A stretch of 64,000 nt of DNA from Brachyspira hyodysenteriae ATCC 27164. GTDB taxonomy: Bacteria; Spirochaetota; Brachyspiria; Brachyspirales; Brachyspiraceae. The stretch is taken from NCBI RefSeq assembly GCF_001676785.2, contig NZ_CP015910.2:2852001-2916000 (forward strand), read 5' to 3'. A program made the position numbers and the translations under genes. The notes beneath the pieces were generated by a model that was not told the origin of the DNA, searched no databases, and worked only from the letters and a program-made list of their open reading frames with translations. Numbering within the stretch: the stretch's first letter is position 1; every line of letters begins with the position of its first letter. Shown here one piece after another: positions 9,183-18,410 of the stretch.

Positions 9183-9434
9183 ATGAACATAGAAGTTAAA
9201 GTAACGGCTGGAGCTAAATCCAACAGTTTTAAATTCGAGAATGGGGCCTATTCCATTCGTATTATGGCTAAGGCTATAGACGGCAAAGCCAATAAAGCTA
9301 TAATTGATTTTTTAGCCGATGAGCTTAATATCAAAAAAAGAGATGTTGAAATATTAAAGGGCGAGAAAAACAGCAAAAAACTTATCTCTATCAATATAAA
9401 TGATAATGAATTAAAAAAGTATTTTAATAAATAA
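9183..9434 (+). CDS. DUF167 / YggU-family protein
   Basis: Small (83 aa) protein of the widespread YggU/DUF167 family, function undetermined. Diagnostic parts are the N-terminal VTAGAKSN, the central IRIMAKAIDGKANKAIIDFL (usual pattern VxAxPxDGKANxA) and the closing VEILKGEKNSKKLISI. The length is normal for the family. No clear ribosome site precedes the ATG, though it is the only suitable start. A promoter for the next gene follows directly. Confidence 0.88.
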   Translation: MNIEVKVTAGAKSNSFKFENGAYSIRIMAKAIDGKANKAIIDFLADELNIKKRDVEILKGEKNSKKLISININDNELKKYFNK

Positions 9435-9451
9435 AAAATTACATTTTATTG

Positions 9452-9481
9452 TTGACATAATATACATATTCATTGTAAAAT
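9452..9481 (+). promoter_or_regulatory. sigma70-type promoter for the TPR gene at 9510
   Basis: TTGACA (9452-9457), 18-bp spacer, TAAAAT (9476-9481). It lies 29 bp before the ATG, with GGGG as the likely ribosome site. Confidence 0.6.
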
Positions 9482-9509
9482 ATTTACAATAATTGTATAC
9501 GGGGTTTTT

Positions 9510-11816
9510 ATGTACAATACAAAGATGGAAAATCTTTTAAATGAAGTTTCATACAGAATAAATAATGAAGATTATCATCAAACTCTTGAAATACTTGACG
9601 GTATATTAAAAAAAGTCCCTAAAAATTATAGAGCAAATCTATATAAAGGACAGGTATGCGTCGAGCTTAAAGAGTATGAAGATGCTGTTAGATATTTTGA
9701 AGAAGCTAAAAAAGTAGATATAAAAACTTTTAAATCTTATAATCTTCTTGGTATAAGCTATCATGCTATAAAGCAATATGACAAAGCTATAGAATGTTTT
9801 AATGAAACTTTAAAAATCACCCCTAATTCTTTTAAAGCATATAATCTTCTCGGAATAAGTTATTTTGAAAAAAAAGATTATACTAATGCTATAGAAAATT
9901 TTAATAAAGCTATAGAGATTAATCCTAAATATGATAAGGCTTTCAATAATTTGGCTTTATTCTATTATAAAAATAAAAAATATAATGAAGCAATAGAGTT
10001 TTTTGAGCATTCAAAATCTTTAGATGAAAGAGTTTTTAAAGCTTATGATATGCTTGGAATGAGCTATTATAATATAAATAACTATGATAAGGCAATAGAA
10101 TGCTTCACTAAATTTCTTCAGTATAATGGTAAATCTTGTAAAACAGCAAATACTTTGGGAGCAGTATATTCTTTCCTAAAAGATTATGATAATGCCATAA
10201 AATATTTCAATATAGCTATAGACATTAATCCCAAATATGCTAATGCCTATAATAATTTAGCTTTGGTTTATTTCAATAGAAAGATGTTCGATAAGGCTGC
10301 ACTTTATTTTGATAAGGCCAAAAAATTAGATGTTAATGCATTTACTGACTATAATAAATTAGGAATAAGCTACTATTCTAAAAAATATTATTATGAAGCT
10401 ATAGAATGTTTTGAAAGAGTAATAGAAAAAAATTCAAATGCTTATAAGGCTTACAACTTTATAGGTATATGCTACTCTTCTAATGAAGAATATGATAAAG
10501 CTATAAATTATTTCAATAAATCTATAGAAATTAATGACAGATATTATAAGGCTTATAATAATTTAGCACTCGCTTATTATAATTTAAAAGATTATAATAA
10601 TGCTATAGAAAATTTCAATAAATCAATAGATATAAATAATAATAATAATGCAGATTCATATAACGGCATAGGCTTATCCTACTATCATTTAGGAGAAAAA
10701 GAAAAATCATTAATTTATTTAAATAAAGCATTAGAGCTTAATCCTTCATACAACAATTCTTATGAAATATTATTCAGCATATATTATGATTTAGAAGAAT
10801 ATGATAATGCTTTGAATATTGCTGATAAAATTATAGAAGTAAATCCTAATTCATTTAAATATTATGATAAATTACTTTCAATATGTTTTGATAATAAAGA
10901 TTATAATAAAGTTATAGAATATGCATCAAGAACTGATAAAAGAAATGATGATATTTACAATATGCTTGCAGAGTCATACTATAGAATAAAAGATTATGAT
11001 AGTTCTTCTATATGCTATAATAAATTAATAGAAAATAAAAAATCATCTTTCGAGCTTTATAATAATTTAGCCGTTATATACTACTTGAAAAAAGATTATG
11101 ATATGCTTTTGAACACTTATCAAAGATATATAGATAATTTTGATTTAAAAGAAGATAATTTTGCAAGCTATAATATATTTTTATTATCATATACTTTATT
11201 GAAAGGAAATATAATAAAATACAATGATTTCTTAAATTTATTTGAAAAATCTTTGAATAAAACTATAGAGTTTCATAATATACATAAAAATAATTCTTCT
11301 TATACTCTATATAAAAATATTAATTATAATACAGATACCCTTAAATTATTATTAGATAAGAAAACAGAAACAGAAAACATATTTGATATTTTAGAAAATA
11401 CTATTGAAGAAGGAAAATTAACAGCGATAAAACCTGTTATAGAAAATTTTAATAAAAAGATGAATATTGATTTTTATTCATTCAGTTCATATATTAACAA
11501 TTTAAATGATAATGTTATATGCATAGAATACGAAGCTAATGATTCAATCATAATTAAAACAAAAAGTTATAATGAAGAAAATATTTATGGAAAAACTGCA
11601 AAATTTATCACTAAAGAAGATGATATTCATTATGACACTTTACTTTCTATATTCAGCTATAATTCTGGAAATGATGATTACAGAGCAATTTTAAATAACA
11701 ATAATATAACAATAAAAAGCATATACTTCCCTAAAAACTTTGATGATTCCAATATAGAAATTATAAGAAGAATAATCAATGATGAAAGTATTAAACTATG
11801 CAAAGAAAATAATTAA
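9510..11816 (+). CDS. Large TPR-repeat protein
   Basis: A 768-aa cytoplasmic protein with about 15 consecutive TPR units from residue ~5 to ~530. Units read like KAYNLLGISYFEKKDYTNAI followed by NFNKAIEINPKYDKAFNN. Two forms alternate in the first half: units starting AYN-LGISYY and units starting AYNNLALVYY, as if a pair of TPRs had been amplified as a dimer. The last ~200 residues are not TPR and are rich in Asn, Ile and Lys, with predicted strands near the end (VICIEYEANDSIIIKT). No enzyme motif seen. Own promoter upstream. Likely a scaffold for protein assembly; partner unknown. Confidence 0.88.
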   Translation: MYNTKMENLLNEVSYRINNEDYHQTLEILDGILKKVPKNYRANLYKGQVCVELKEYEDAVRYFEEAKKVDIKTFKSYNLLGISYHAIKQYDKAIECFNETLKITPNSFKAYNLLGISYFEKKDYTNAIENFNKAIEINPKYDKAFNNLALFYYKNKKYNEAIEFFEHSKSLDERVFKAYDMLGMSYYNINNYDKAIECFTKFLQYNGKSCKTANTLGAVYSFLKDYDNAIKYFNIAIDINPKYANAYNNLALVYFNRKMFDKAALYFDKAKKLDVNAFTDYNKLGISYYSKKYYYEAIECFERVIEKNSNAYKAYNFIGICYSSNEEYDKAINYFNKSIEINDRYYKAYNNLALAYYNLKDYNNAIENFNKSIDINNNNNADSYNGIGLSYYHLGEKEKSLIYLNKALELNPSYNNSYEILFSIYYDLEEYDNALNIADKIIEVNPNSFKYYDKLLSICFDNKDYNKVIEYASRTDKRNDDIYNMLAESYYRIKDYDSSSICYNKLIENKKSSFELYNNLAVIYYLKKDYDMLLNTYQRYIDNFDLKEDNFASYNIFLLSYTLLKGNIIKYNDFLNLFEKSLNKTIEFHNIHKNNSSYTLYKNINYNTDTLKLLLDKKTETENIFDILENTIEEGKLTAIKPVIENFNKKMNIDFYSFSSYINNLNDNVICIEYEANDSIIIKTKSYNEENIYGKTAKFITKEDDIHYDTLLSIFSYNSGNDDYRAILNNNNITIKSIYFPKNFDDSNIEIIRRIINDESIKLCKENN

Positions 11817-11875
11817 TAATTGAAAATAAATTTATTTTCCCATAAAAATATATACACAAAATTATGTCTAAACGA

Positions 11876-11903
11876 TTGAAAAAAGTTTTTAATATGCTAT
11901 AAT
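11876..11903 (+). promoter_or_regulatory. sigma70-type promoter for scpB
   Basis: TTGAAA (11876-11881), 16-bp spacer, TATAAT (11898-11903). About 48 bp from the scpB ATG; AGGG lies 8 nt before the start. Confidence 0.65.
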
Positions 11904-11951
11904 CTGGATATATTAAAAATAAAAAGGAAGTTATTTTTTAGGGATATAAAT

Positions 11952-12623
11952 ATGGATGAAATGATTGAAACAAGCGGTGCTCTTTTGGAGAATGAGATTT
12001 CAGAAAAGAATTCTGAAAATAATGCAGATACTCAGGCAGTAAATACTGAAAATAAAAACACTTTAGAGATAGACGATTCTATACTTGCAAATGAAGAAGA
12101 ACTTGAAAAGATTATGGAAGCCATCATATATGTTGAAGGCAATGTTCCAATAAGCAGATTAAGAACACTCTTCAAATGCGAAAATTCTGACATAAGAACT
12201 CATATAGAAAATATAAATAATAGATATAGAAATGCCAAAAGTGCTATAGAGATACTTGAGGTAGGAGATTCTATACTTATGACTATAATACCTTCTACAT
12301 TCGGTACTTTATCAGCAATATATGACAAAAAAAGAAAGAAAAAAATATCAAAAGCAATGCTTCAGACTCTTTCTATAATAGCATATAAACAGCCTTTAAC
12401 TAAAGCTGAGATTGATGATATAAGACAAAGCGACAGCGGTTATCATTTAAGAGCTTTAATGGAAGATGGTTTCATTGCTTGGAAAGGAAGAAAGGATTAT
12501 TTAGATAAAAGACAAACTTACGGAACTACTGATAAGTTCTTAATGCATTTTGGTATAAATAGTTTAGATGATCTTCCAAAATTAAGAGAGCTTAAAGATT
12601 TGGAATTCAATAAAGATGAATAA
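11952..12623 (+). CDS. scpB: Segregation and condensation protein B (ScpB)
   Basis: Winged-helix partner of ScpA and SMC in the bacterial condensin complex, which compacts and segregates the chromosome. The conserved core starts at about residue 48 with LEKIMEAIIYVEGNVPISRL. The second winged helix contains MLQTLSIIAYKQPLTKAEID and the family signature R…GYHLRALMEDGFIAWKGRKD, followed by the TYGTTDKFLMHFGI segment. The first ~45 residues are an acidic, disordered-looking extension beyond the usual family start. scpA is not adjacent, so the usual scpAB pair is split here. Confidence 0.95.
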   Translation: MDEMIETSGALLENEISEKNSENNADTQAVNTENKNTLEIDDSILANEEELEKIMEAIIYVEGNVPISRLRTLFKCENSDIRTHIENINNRYRNAKSAIEILEVGDSILMTIIPSTFGTLSAIYDKKRKKKISKAMLQTLSIIAYKQPLTKAEIDDIRQSDSGYHLRALMEDGFIAWKGRKDYLDKRQTYGTTDKFLMHFGINSLDDLPKLRELKDLEFNKDE

Positions 12624-12669
12624 TCAATAAAATAGAAAATAATTGAGAATAAAATATCAATAAATGATT

Positions 12670-12704
12670 AGGCTTTGCTTTATAAGAGTGAAGCCTTTAT
12701 TTGT
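12670..12704 (+). terminator. Terminator after scpB
   Basis: Hairpin GGCTTTGC / GTGAAGCC (with G:U pairs) around TTTATAAGA, then a T-rich tail. Confidence 0.6.
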
Positions 12705-12728
12705 GTATTTTTTAATAAAATTTATTCA

Positions 12729-12938
12729 ACGCACGGTGAGCTGATTTTTATTTATTATTAACATTATAATTCAAATATATCTAATATTTACAAAATATTA
12801 TTCTACGTGCGGTGAGTACGCTATAAATTTAAAAAAATCCTGGGTGGGCAGCTATAAATTCTAATTAAGCAAAAAGAAAATATAAAGTAAAAATTACAAA
12901 TTAAAGTTATAAGCCTATAGGGCGGGCAAATGTAATTA
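12729..12938 (+). repeat. Composite intergenic repeat, copy R2
   Basis: Forward copy with all four landmarks: CGCACGGTGAGC (from 12730), CGTGCGGTGAG (from 12805), TGGGTGGGCAGC (12841-12852) and AGGGCGGGCAAATG (12919-12932). It fills most of the gap between the convergent 3' ends of scpB and the outer-membrane-type gene. Confidence 0.88.
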
Positions 12939-12976
12939 AAAATTTAAATACACTGTCAATTAAAAAATTTTATATA

Positions 12977-13723
12977 CTAATCATTATTTCTGCCAAAAGA
13001 TACACCTATATAAAACATAAATGATAAAGAAGATAATTGATAATTCTTTATTAAAGTTTTATCAATTATTTTTATATTATCAGTATTATAGGACATTGAA
13101 AAATCATAAAGTATATAAGCTCCATATAAAAAAGCTAATTTTTCGGTGATATAAGAAAGTCCATCAAAGTTTATTTTTATATAAGGAGATACAGGAACTT
13201 TATATATTGTTTTTATAGTATCAAAATTCCAACTTTTTTTATCCTGATGCATTAAAGAGCCTTCAAAAAACCCTTCTTTTTTATCTTTATCAATTTGAGC
13301 ATATAAAGGTATTTTTATTCCAGCACCTATTCCTAATGAAAAATTATTAAAATTTATTTTAGGATTAAAGCCAATTAAAATATTATGAAATGTCAAAGTT
13401 TCTGTAACTTTAAAATAATTATATGAATCAGCATAAGGATATTCATAAGTTATAGTATTAGCATTTAAATAATATCCCAATTCAAAAAGAAAACTTATAG
13501 AGCTTATGGATATATTTTTATTCAATGCCAAATTATAACCAAGCTGAGTAATTACTCCAAACTCTCCTCCCAAATTTCCTTTTATACTTTCATAGGTATG
13601 ATTAGGACGATTTAATGTTATAGACGCAAAACTCCCATTGATACCAAATGGAATAAATGCATTTACTTCAAATTGAGCAAATAAAGTAATATTTATAATT
13701 AAAAAAATGATTATTGCTTTCAT
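12977..13723 (-). CDS. Outer-membrane-type beta-rich protein, unknown function
   Basis: A 248-aa protein with a signal peptide (MKAIIIFLIINITLFAQFEVNA). Alternating polar/aromatic stretches such as YNLALNKNISISSISFLFEL and ASITLNRPNHTYESIKG suggest a small beta-barrel. The true start is taken as ATG 13723 because it begins the signal peptide. The frame stays open for another 64 codons through the upstream 75-bp repeats, since the period is a multiple of three. Directly before the ATG there is no Shine-Dalgarno. The only good one (AAGGAGG, 14016-14022) is about 290 bp away on the far side of the repeat array. Expression may therefore be reduced, or N-terminally extended from ATGs inside the repeats. 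No named family recognised. Confidence 0.75.
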   Translation of the reverse strand: MKAIIIFLIINITLFAQFEVNAFIPFGINGSFASITLNRPNHTYESIKGNLGGEFGVITQLGYNLALNKNISISSISFLFELGYYLNANTITYEYPYADSYNYFKVTETLTFHNILIGFNPKINFNNFSLGIGAGIKIPLYAQIDKDKKEGFFEGSLMHQDKKSWNFDTIKTIYKVPVSPYIKINFDGLSYITEKLAFLYGAYILYDFSMSYNTDNIKIIDKTLIKNYQLSSLSFMFYIGVSFGRNND

Positions 13724-13726
13724 ATT

Positions 13727-14012
13727 GTTGCTAATAAAAATTGTTCGCTTATAATCCTCTGCCATTCTTGCGAATGCCAGAGGCTCACAATTTTTATGGT
13801 TGTTGCTAATAAAAATTGTTCGCTTATAATCCTCTGCCATTCTTGCGAATGCCAGAGGCTCACAATTTTTATGGTTGTTGCTAATAAAAATTGTTCGCTT
13901 ATAATCCTCTGCCATTCTTGCGAATGCCAGAGGCTCACAATTTTTATGGTTATTGCTAATAAAAATTGTTCACTTATAACCATATGACATTCGAGGCTTA
14001 CAATTTTTATTT
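13727..14012. repeat. Tandem array of nested hairpins, 75-bp period (copies H1-H4)
   Basis: Three near-identical units start at 13731, 13806 and 13881; a fourth, internally shortened, starts at 13956. Each has an outer stem ATAAAAATTGT / ACAATTTTTAT and an inner stem CCTCTGCCATTC / GAATGCCAGAGG with one mismatch and loop TTGC. The units are contiguous with no unique spacers, so this is not a CRISPR array. The array separates the Shine-Dalgarno of the minus-strand gene from its start codon. Confidence 0.93.
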
Positions 14013-14015
14013 AAT

Positions 14016-14022
14016 CCTCCTT
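14016..14022 (-). promoter_or_regulatory. Stranded Shine-Dalgarno (AAGGAGG)
   Basis: On the minus strand AAGGAGG is followed by ATTAAAT and then the hairpin array. In that reading the next start-like codon is TTG followed at once by TAA. It looks like the original ribosome site of the gene now starting at 13723. Confidence 0.6.
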
Positions 14023-14063
14023 AATTATTTAATTAAAAAAAATTATCCTGCATTTTATAAAAA

Positions 14064-14633
14064 TTAATAAGCTGGTATTATACCATTTGCCTGAAGCGAA
14101 GAATATATAAGTATTGTAAGGATAACAATTTTATAATTATAATTTTCTTTATCTGATAAATAGCTGTAAGTTTTAATGCTGTTCATTAAGCTGTCTAAAT
14201 CTGTACCCAAATCTATTATTACAGTATTACTTCCATTAACTTGTTTGTCAAAAGTTAATGTTAATTGACTGCCATTTATACTTACATTAGTAATTCTAAA
14301 ATTACCTGTTAACCAAATATCTCTATAAGAAGCATAAAGTATATAGTCTATATTTTTATAATCATTTCTGTTAAAATTTATAGTAAATAGATCATTTTTT
14401 ATATATAAATCGTATGATGTACTACTACCCAATTCTAAACACCATATATTTGTAAAATCATCGGCAAAATCTTTTAATTTAAATTGCATTGTAGAAGTTA
14501 CATTTTGGGAAATATATCCATTTTCTACATACTGAATTTCAACATCTCTTTCATTAGGGTCTAGTATTTTTACATTACTGCAAGAAATCATAAATAGCAT
14601 TAAAAAAACTATTAATAATATATTTTTAATCAT
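14064..14633 (-). CDS. Lipoprotein, unknown function
   Basis: A 189-aa protein starting with a lipoprotein signal (hydrophobic run ending FMISC, Cys 18). The body looks beta-rich (VTSTMQFKLKDFADDF, FRITNVSINGSQLTLTFDKQ), like a small periplasmic or surface immunoglobulin-like domain. The C-terminal tail (YKIVILTILIYSSLQANGII) is hydrophobic. The start has AAGG upstream. It precedes the outer-membrane-type gene on the same strand and may be cotranscribed. No family recognised. Confidence 0.7.
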   Translation of the reverse strand: MIKNILLIVFLMLFMISCSNVKILDPNERDVEIQYVENGYISQNVTSTMQFKLKDFADDFTNIWCLELGSSTSYDLYIKNDLFTINFNRNDYKNIDYILYASYRDIWLTGNFRITNVSINGSQLTLTFDKQVNGSNTVIIDLGTDLDSLMNSIKTYSYLSDKENYNYKIVILTILIYSSLQANGIIPAY

Positions 14634-14932
14634 AAAAAACCTTAAAATATATATTTTTTATATTATAAAATAATAAAATACTGACATTATGTAATTTATA
14701 TACTATTTCAGCAAATAATGCAAAATAAATGAATATAATAAAAAAGATATTATTAATAATAATTTTTTGCTAGTATAAATAGTATTATAAACCAAACTTA
14801 CTATAAAAGTTTTTTAATTATTAGTTTAATTATATAAAAATAACTTATTAAAATATACCTTTACAATATACTATTTTTAATATATCATCTTTAGTAATTA
14901 TAAAACAATCAATAAAATAGAGAGAAATCCTA

Positions 14933-16786
14933 ATGAATAATAATAAATACGATGTTATAGTAGTAGGGGCAGGACATGCAGGAATAGAGGCAGCACTTTC
15001 ATCTGCAAGACTAGGAATGAAAACTCTAATTATATCTATTAATTTGGATACTATAGGACAAATGTCATGCAACCCTTCTATAGGAGGAGTAGCCAAAGGG
15101 ACAATAGTTAAAGAGATTGATGCACTCGGCGGCGAGATGGGAATATTAATAGATAAAACTATGATGCAGTTTAGAATGCTTAACAGAAGTAAAGGTAAAG
15201 CTGTATGGGCACCAAGAGCTCAAGCAGATAAATATGCATATAAAGAAGAAGCAGCTAAAACATTATATGCACAAAATAATCTCACACTTCATCAAGATAT
15301 AGTAACAGAAATAATTGTAGAAAATAATGTACTTAAAGGAATCAAAACAGAAAGAGGCAGAGAATACGAATGCCAAGCGGTTATACTCACTACAGGAACA
15401 TTTTTAAACGGACTCATTCATATAGGTAAGTATCAAAAACAGGCTGGAAGAATCGGAGAACTCCCTGCAATAGGACTATCTGATAGTTTAAGAAGTTTAG
15501 GACTTGAGGTTGGAAGATTAAAAACAGGAACACCTGCCAGAGTTGATTATTATTCTATTAACTTTGATATATTAGAAATGCAAAAAGGCGATGATGAAAT
15601 AACTCCATTCTCTTTTTTAGATGAAAAAATCGATATAGTTCAGGAGCCTTGCTATATAACTTATACAGACGCTAATATTCATAAAATCATTCAGGATAAT
15701 ATACATTTGTCTCCAATGTACAGCGGAGTGATAACAGGTATAGGTCCAAGATACTGCCCAAGCATAGAAGATAAAGTTGTAAGATTTGCTGATAAACCAA
15801 GACATCAATTACATTTGGAAAGAGAAAGCTACAGAACAAATGAAGTTTATATAAATGGATTTTCTTCAAGTTTGCCGGAAGAAGTTCAAATAAAGATGAT
15901 AAGATCATTAAAAGGACTTGAAGAAGTAAGAATATTAAAACCAGCCTATGCGGTAGAATATGATTATGTGAACCCTATAGAATTAAAGCCTACACTTGAA
16001 ACTAAAAAAATTGAAGGCTTATTTCTAGCAGGACAAATTAACGGAACAAGCGGATACGAAGAAGCAGCATGTCAGGGACTTATGGCAGGAATAAATGCAA
16101 GCTTAAAAATAAAAAAAGAAGCTCCATTCATATTAAAAAGAAGCGATGGATATATAGGCGTTTTAATTGATGATTTAACTACTAAAGGAACTAAAGAGCC
16201 GCATAGAATGTTTACTTCACAGGCAGAACATAGAATGCTTTTAAGACAAGATAATGCAGACGAAAGATTAACAGAACTTTCTTATAATATAGGGCTTGCA
16301 AGCAAAGAAAGACTTGAAAAGGTAAGAGATAAAAAACAAAAAACTCAAATACTTGTGGAATATTTAAATAAACGCACACTCACTCAAAAAGAAACTGAAG
16401 ATTTAGGATTCACAAAAGAGGCTAAAGAGTACCGTACTATGAGTTTGGCTTCTATAATAAAGCGTCCTGAATGCGGTATCGACATGTTAAAACATTTAAT
16501 AGACGGCGATTATAATAAAAATGTATTAGAGAATGCAGAAATAGCTATTAAATATGAAGGGTATATTGCAAGATATTTAAACGAAATAAGAGATATAGAA
16601 AAATACGAAAATATGCTTATACCTGAAGATTTTGACTACTCTACTTTAAAAAGCGTTAAGATTGATGCTATTAATAAATTAAAACAGTACAAGCCTTATA
16701 ATATATCTCAGGCTTTAAGAATACCTGAAGTGGATAAATCGGTTGTGCATATTCTAATACTTGCACTTACTAATAAAAAGAAATAA
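14933..16786 (+). CDS. mnmG: tRNA uridine-5-carboxymethylaminomethyl modification enzyme MnmG (GidA)
   Basis: FAD-dependent enzyme that, with MnmE, installs the (carboxymethyl)aminomethyl group on U34 of certain tRNAs, using methylene-THF. The N-terminus has the dinucleotide-binding fingerprint [19 protein letters not shown] (residues ~10-28). Next come [20 protein letters not shown] and [11 protein letters not shown], and later [20 protein letters not shown] and the Rossmann/helical C-terminus with YEGYIARY. The length of 617 aa is full. Start ATG 14933 with GAGAG upstream. Single gene ending in a terminator at 16873. Confidence 0.97.
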   Translation: MNNNKYDVIVVGAGHAGIEAALSSARLGMKTLIISINLDTIGQMSCNPSIGGVAKGTIVKEIDALGGEMGILIDKTMMQFRMLNRSKGKAVWAPRAQADKYAYKEEAAKTLYAQNNLTLHQDIVTEIIVENNVLKGIKTERGREYECQAVILTTGTFLNGLIHIGKYQKQAGRIGELPAIGLSDSLRSLGLEVGRLKTGTPARVDYYSINFDILEMQKGDDEITPFSFLDEKIDIVQEPCYITYTDANIHKIIQDNIHLSPMYSGVITGIGPRYCPSIEDKVVRFADKPRHQLHLERESYRTNEVYINGFSSSLPEEVQIKMIRSLKGLEEVRILKPAYAVEYDYVNPIELKPTLETKKIEGLFLAGQINGTSGYEEAACQGLMAGINASLKIKKEAPFILKRSDGYIGVLIDDLTTKGTKEPHRMFTSQAEHRMLLRQDNADERLTELSYNIGLASKERLEKVRDKKQKTQILVEYLNKRTLTQKETEDLGFTKEAKEYRTMSLASIIKRPECGIDMLKHLIDGDYNKNVLENAEIAIKYEGYIARYLNEIRDIEKYENMLIPEDFDYSTLKSVKIDAINKLKQYKPYNISQALRIPEVDKSVVHILILALTNKKK

Positions 16787-16872
16787 AAATTAGAAAATTA
16801 TTTTTATTAGCTGTAATAAATAAGCAAGTCAATTTTATAGATTTAATAATATTATTAAAATTTATAAAAATA

Positions 16873-16910
16873 AGGCTATTATGAAAAATATAATAGCCTG
16901 ACTTTTTTAT
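16873..16910 (+). terminator. Terminator after mnmG
   Basis: Perfect stem AGGCTATTAT / ATAATAGCCT with loop GAAAAAT, then GACTTTTTT. Confidence 0.85.
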
Positions 16911-16966
16911 GGTTTAAAAAAATAATATAATAATTAAAATTTTATTAATTAACATAATATTTTTAA

Positions 16967-16995
16967 TTGACAAAACTTTATATATATAATAGTAT
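16967..16995 (+). promoter_or_regulatory. Candidate promoter for mraY
   Basis: TTGACA (16967-16972), 17-bp spacer, TAGTAT (16990-16995), 46 bp before the mraY start. Confidence 0.5.
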
Positions 16996-17041
16996 ATTTA
17001 AATATTTAACTTTTTTAATTATATAAAGGTTGTAAATAGTC

Positions 17042-18193
17042 ATGTTGTATCAAATTTTTTACCCATTAAGAGAATCATTTTTTGGTTTTAACCTATTCAG
17101 ATATATTACATTCAGAACTGCAGGTGCTGTAGCTACTGCATTGATATTAGTTATTTTATTTGCCCCTGGTGTTATAGAAAAATTAAAAAAGCTGCATTTT
17201 GGGCAGGTTGTAAGAGATGACGGTCCTGAAACACATTTGGTAAAAACAGGAACTCCTACTATGGGCGGTATATTCATAGTTGGAAGTATATTGATTAGTG
17301 TGCTGTTATGGGCTGAATTAGATAATTTAAAAATAATACTGCTCACTTTATCATTAGTAATACTTTCAATAGCAGGATTTTTAGATGATTTTCTAAAGAT
17401 TAAATATAAGAATTCAAAAGGTCTTCCTGGAATATATAAAATATTCTTTCAAACATTTGTTGGAATTATAATAGGTGTTTATTTATACTATTTTGATAAA
17501 TCAACTTTTTTAATGACATTTGAACTCAATCAAGGCATAGGAGTATTAGAAGCCGTAAAAGTGGCTCAAGTTCCTTCTTCTACAATATTCCTTCCATTTG
17601 CAAGTACAATATATATAGACTTAAAAATTTTATATATACCATTTGCTACATTTGTAGTAGTAAGTATGAGTAATGCCGTAAATTTAACCGACGGACTTGA
17701 CGGACTTGCTATAGGACTTTTAATAATAATGTCTATGGCTTTAGCTGTTCTTTCTTATGTATCAGGAAACTCATTAATAGCAACTTATTTAAAAATACCT
17801 TTCATATCAGATGCAGGAGAGGTTACAGTTTTTGTAGGTGCTTTGATAGGTGCCGGTTTAGGATTCTTATGGTTTAATGCCCACCCTGCTCAGGTATTTA
17901 TGGGGGACGTTGGAAGTTTATCTTTAGGCGGAGTTTTGGGTATTATAGCCTTATTCATAAAACATGAATTGCTTCTTGTTATAATAGGTGCCGTTTATGT
18001 TGCAGAGGCTTTAAGCGTAGTCTTGCAGGTATTTTCTTATAAATTTTTCAATAAAAAACGTATATTTAAAATGGCGCCTTTACATCACCATTTTGAGAAA
18101 TCGGGCTGGAAAGAAACACAGGTGGTATTTAGATTCTATATTATAGGAATCATAATGGCTCTTATTGGTATAGCTACGCTTAAAATAAGATAA
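17042..18193 (+). CDS. mraY: Phospho-N-acetylmuramoyl-pentapeptide transferase MraY
   Basis: Polytopic inner-membrane enzyme that transfers phospho-MurNAc-pentapeptide to undecaprenyl phosphate, making lipid I. Hallmarks: early KTGTPTMGG, the Asp pair in GFLDDFLKIKYKNSKGLPG (residues ~112-130), NLTDGLDGLAIG (~212-223), FMGDVGSLSLGG and the C-terminal PLHHHFEKSGWKE with the His cluster. The 383-aa length and about ten membrane segments are normal. It stands alone rather than in a mur/dcw cluster, with its own promoter. Confidence 0.97.
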   Translation: MLYQIFYPLRESFFGFNLFRYITFRTAGAVATALILVILFAPGVIEKLKKLHFGQVVRDDGPETHLVKTGTPTMGGIFIVGSILISVLLWAELDNLKIILLTLSLVILSIAGFLDDFLKIKYKNSKGLPGIYKIFFQTFVGIIIGVYLYYFDKSTFLMTFELNQGIGVLEAVKVAQVPSSTIFLPFASTIYIDLKILYIPFATFVVVSMSNAVNLTDGLDGLAIGLLIIMSMALAVLSYVSGNSLIATYLKIPFISDAGEVTVFVGALIGAGLGFLWFNAHPAQVFMGDVGSLSLGGVLGIIALFIKHELLLVIIGAVYVAEALSVVLQVFSYKFFNKKRIFKMAPLHHHFEKSGWKETQVVFRFYIIGIIMALIGIATLKIR

Positions 18194-18247
18194 TTATATA
18201 TAATTAAAATATAGCGATTGGTCAATTTATTTTAGATTAGTATAATA

Positions 18248-18314
18248 ATAAAAATTGTGAGTGTCTGAGAAATTTATTTGCCAGACATTGCGGGCGAACA
18301 ATTTTTTAACAATA
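18248..18314. repeat. Nested hairpin element (copy H5) upstream of tmk
   Basis: Outer stem AAAATTGT / ACAATTTT, GAG at the junction, inner stem TGTCTG / CAGACA, then GGGCGAACAATTTTT. This is the reverse-strand equivalent of the 13.7-kb array unit: its arms AAAATTGTGAG and GCGAACAATTTTT are shared while the inner stem differs. The rest of the 18194-18410 gap shows no convincing gene. Confidence 0.7.
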
Positions 18315-18410
18315 ATAATGAAAAAAAAATTATATATTCTTTTGATTTATTTTTAATAATTGTTATATTTATAATAGGGGTAGGATGTAAATATAATTCA
18401 GGAAAAATTA

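Noticed and set aside
12841-12935. G-quadruplex in the composite repeats
   Set aside because: Each box has only two G-tracts and the boxes are about 76 bp apart, so a compact quadruplex is unlikely. Some copies have degenerate boxes.
13720-13987. Open frames on both strands through the hairpin array
   Set aside because: They stay open only because the period is a multiple of three. They repeat a 25-residue unit and have no ribosome site or homology.
13727-14012. Possible CRISPR array
   Set aside because: The 75-bp units are contiguous and nearly identical with no unique spacers, each is a nested hairpin, and no cas gene is present.
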